From the NCBI GenBank assembly GCA_964368305.1, contig CAYJAB010000027.1, positions 1-8,052 on the forward strand: a DNA stretch of 8,052 bases, given 5' to 3'. Shown here piece after piece: positions 6,390-8,052 of the stretch. The position numbers and the translations under genes were made by a program. Below the pieces are notes generated by a model that had not been told where the DNA came from, made no database searches, and saw nothing but the letters and a program-made list of their open reading frames with translations. The stretch comes from CAYJAB01 sp964368305 (lineage in GTDB: Bacteria; Bacillota_I; Bacilli_A; Erysipelotrichales; Erysipelotrichaceae). Positions within the stretch are counted from its first letter, which is position 1. Each line of letters begins with the position of its first letter.

Positions 6390-6905
6390 CTATATCTTCT
6401 CATAGGCATCTCTCAGATTCTCGGTTAAGCTGATAAGTTCCTCTCTATCCAAAAGAATTTCATCCCCATTAAGGATGTTATATTCATCATCACTATCATC
6501 ATCTTTTGCAGGGGAATATTCTATATTTGTAGCTATAATTCTAACCATTTTGCCACTTGCAACAAGGAACACATAAGCACCATTATCTGTCATTGTTGGC
6601 ATATCTAATGTATAGGTATAGTCATTTTCTTCACTATCCCACGCTGTACGACTTCTATATAAAATATCTATTGCTTTTTGTAGTGGAAGCTGAAATATTT
6701 CTTTATTTTGTGGTAATGTCATAAGTGGCGAAGTTTTGTTTAATATATAGGAAACACCACAGTTTAGCGTAGTATTAAGTTCTATTTGTGGAAATAGTTT
6801 TCCATTTATAAATAGATAAAAATATCCATTCTTCCAAGTTTTATCTGACCATTTCTCGAACTTTTCTATATAAAAAGCAAGCTTTGAGGGATTTCCAATT
6901 ATCTT
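6390..6905 (-). CDS. Imm42-like immunity protein, start codon missing
   Basis: The frame codes about 171 residues. IIGNPSKLAFYIEKFEKWSDKTW, read in two blocks, then GYFYLFINGKLFP, TTLNCGVSYIL and a C-terminal ILNGDEILLDREELISL match my memory of the Imm42 family of polymorphic-toxin immunity proteins, which neutralise a cognate toxin in the cytoplasm. Family members typically begin M-I-x-G-N-P. Here the codon where Met is expected (6905-6903) is AAG, and there is no ATG, GTG or TTG between the upstream in-frame stop (6953-6951) and an internal ATG at 6722. Options are a start-codon mutation, a rare start at ATA/ATT, or a missing A in the seven-base tract 6938-6944, which would join the frame to ATG 6970. 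Starting at 6722 would leave 110 residues without the conserved N-terminus. The protein is acidic, as usual for immunity proteins. Confidence 0.7.
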   Translation of the reverse strand, partial: KIIGNPSKLAFYIEKFEKWSDKTWKNGYFYLFINGKLFPQIELNTTLNCGVSYILNKTSPLMTLPQNKEIFQLPLQKAIDILYRSRTAWDSEENDYTYTLDMPTMTDNGAYVFLVASGKMVRIIATNIEYSPAKDDDSDDEYNILNGDEILLDREELISLTENLRDAYEKI

Positions 6906-6953
6906 GCTGGGATTATTAGTTATATGCTCTATGAATGTTTTTTTCGTCTTTTA

Positions 6954-7268
6954 TTACCCCTGTCTGCCATTTGCATTTTCATAAAATAGTTGCAATTGCT
7001 CTTTTGATATCAAGTTACTATCAAATAGAACTTCTACAAAATTTTCCTCATATCGCTCAAAATCTTCAGCACAGCCGACATTTTCAGCAAGTAGTAGCAG
7101 TGCATTATTCACATCAGCAGACTGTGGATTTGTGTTCAAAATAGTTCTTATTTCATCACATAAGCTATCAAGAATTTTATAGTTTTCCACGCAGGCTTTT
7201 TCAAAATCACTATGCCAGTCAATATTTTCTATTTCTTCTTTTATTTTATTCAATCTTTGCTGATTCAA
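6954..7268 (-). CDS. Small acidic helical protein of unknown function, TTG start
   Basis: A 104-residue, largely alpha-helical, acidic protein (RLNKIKEEIENIDWHSDFEKA, in part; ENVGCAEDFERYEENFVEVLFDSNLISKEQL). No signal peptide or membrane segment. The family is not recognised; size, acidity and location fit an immunity protein. The start is TTG 7268, supported by GGAGG nine bases upstream; the next in-frame alternatives have no ribosome site. It overlaps the end of the upstream SF0329-like gene by 23 bases, so the two are probably translated together. Confidence 0.78.
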   Translation of the reverse strand: MNQQRLNKIKEEIENIDWHSDFEKACVENYKILDSLCDEIRTILNTNPQSADVNNALLLLAENVGCAEDFERYEENFVEVLFDSNLISKEQLQLFYENANGRQG

Positions 7269-7851
7269 AGTTTATTCCCTCCACTTCACATCTTAGCTCA
7301 AAAATCGGCATAAGCCATTTGGGGTAGCTTTCATATTCCTTTGTTTCTATTAGCTTTATCAGTGTTCGTTTGCCCACTCGTTTATCTATAATCGCAAAGA
7401 GTTTCACAAGGTCGGTAAGGCCTTGTTTTTCTATGTAGTCATATATATTTTCAATTTTCACACCTCGCTTATGGATATGTGGCTGAAATACCTTTAATTT
7501 TTCTGTGTCATAATTTCCATGAAGTGCTACTGAAATATCCATATTGAGAAAATTAGTAGCTACCAATAAAAAATCCCAGTCCTCATGCAAAGGAAATGGC
7601 TCGCCATCTTCACCCTTATAAGAAACTTCCGACAGAAAATCAAAAGAGAGCAGCTCCTTTTTATCAAGCAAAATCTTCGCCTGTGATGCGTCATGAAATG
7701 GACTGCTATGACCTTGTCTGTATACTGTGTAGTAATATTCTATTCGCCCTTTTAACTTGTCGCAAAGCCTTGATTCAAGCTGTTTTTTAAGGCCTTTCCA
7801 CGATTTATAATTGCCCATAGGAAAGGCTGTTTCTTCAATTATAATTTTCAT
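7246..7851 (-). CDS. SF0329-like protein of the immunity-gene cluster
   Basis: A 201-residue cytosolic protein. The N-terminal part (SWKGLKKQLESRLCDKLKGR, then IEYYYTVYRQGH) and the C-terminal IIDKRVGKRTL with FELRCEVEGI resemble proteins named SF0329 family, found in Bacillota and beside polymorphic toxin genes; their function is not established. The assignment is from memory of motifs. Two starts compete. GTG 7875 overlaps the upstream stop (GTGA) and adds MIRKLKNL. ATG 7851 gives MKIIIEETAFPMG, but its ribosome site is weak (AGGAAG 12 bases away). I chose the ATG; coupling to the upstream gene holds either way. Confidence 0.7.
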   Translation of the reverse strand: MKIIIEETAFPMGNYKSWKGLKKQLESRLCDKLKGRIEYYYTVYRQGHSSPFHDASQAKILLDKKELLSFDFLSEVSYKGEDGEPFPLHEDWDFLLVATNFLNMDISVALHGNYDTEKLKVFQPHIHKRGVKIENIYDYIEKQGLTDLVKLFAIIDKRVGKRTLIKLIETKEYESYPKWLMPIFELRCEVEGINFESAKIE

Positions 7852-7871
7852 AAGATTCTTCAACTTCCTTA

Positions 7872-8052
7872 TCACAAGATATCTAAAAACTCACCATAGA
7901 TTACATCATATATGTCATTTTCATTATTAACCCAATCCACAAGCATATCTACAAAGAACTCTAAATACTGAAATATATAACAGTCATCATTTTCTTCTTC
8001 GTAATCAAGGGTAGCAAATAATAATACACGAATAAAAAAGAATTCTCTTTTT
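7872..8052 (-). CDS. C-terminal end of an unidentified acidic protein, 5' end off the window
   Basis: An open frame enters from the right edge (first full codon at 8051) and ends at TGA 7874-7872. The 59 visible residues are acidic and aromatic-rich (LDYEEENDDCYIFQYLEFF, then VDWVNNENDIYDVIYGEFLDIL). The family is not recognised; the composition again suits an immunity protein. Its stop overlaps the possible GTG start of the next gene by the GTGA pattern, which supports both its reality and a common operon. Confidence 0.65.
   Translation of the reverse strand, partial: KREFFFIRVLLFATLDYEEENDDCYIFQYLEFFVDMLVDWVNNENDIYDVIYGEFLDIL

Noticed and set aside
6134..6433. Plus-strand open frame of 99 codons
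   Set aside because: Antisense to the small gene at 6082-6378, which has a strong AGGAGG site and coupled neighbours.
1..8052. CRISPR array, tRNA or rRNA genes
   Set aside because: No regularly spaced repeats and no cloverleaf or rRNA motifs were seen on either strand.

Overview
The window is AT-rich DNA from a low-GC Gram-positive bacterium, probably Bacillota and possibly of the gut Erysipelotrichales/Clostridia type. The reasons are the codon use, the AGGAGG-type ribosome binding sites, a SAM-I (S-box) riboswitch before metK, and polymorphic-toxin immunity genes. This placement is an inference. Every supportable gene lies on the minus strand, so transcription runs from high to low coordinates.

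Region A (1-3840) is ordinary chromosome. A textbook sigma-A promoter (3812-3840) drives a SAM-I riboswitch (3690-3791) and an intrinsic terminator (3657-3681). These control metK (2444-3610), followed by an FMN nitroreductase that resembles iodotyrosine deiodinase (1772-2380) and a GNAT acetyltransferase with two GNAT-like halves (937-1770). The last two are one base apart and probably translationally coupled. An internal promoter (906-933) precedes a CofE-like (coenzyme F420 gamma-glutamyl ligase family) gene that runs off the left edge.

Region B (3879-5306) holds a membrane-anchored DNA/RNA non-specific endonuclease of the DRGH type with a C-terminal Cys/His module. A one-base deletion inside the catalytic DKGH motif splits it. 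Upstream lie an extended -10 promoter, a well-formed 15-codon ORF (5182-5229), several possible hairpins and an intrinsic terminator (5066-5091). This could be an attenuated leader or a separate short transcript.

Region C (5307-6085) is wreckage of a mobile element. It contains the C-terminal third of a large serine recombinase (zinc ribbon, coiled coil and tail) carrying two frameshifts. It is joined to a 21-codon stub of another gene that begins in a stop/start overlap with the immunity-gene cluster.

Region D (6082-8052) is a tightly packed, co-directional run of small genes: an Imm42-like immunity protein without a proper start codon, an SF0329-like protein, and three small proteins I do not recognise. 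It looks like a polyimmunity array of a polymorphic toxin locus whose toxin gene would lie beyond the right edge. Several indels in short homopolymers (4351-4352, 5378-5381, 5815-5817, possibly 6938-6944) are either real decay of an accessory island or read errors. Distinguishing the two is the main open question.
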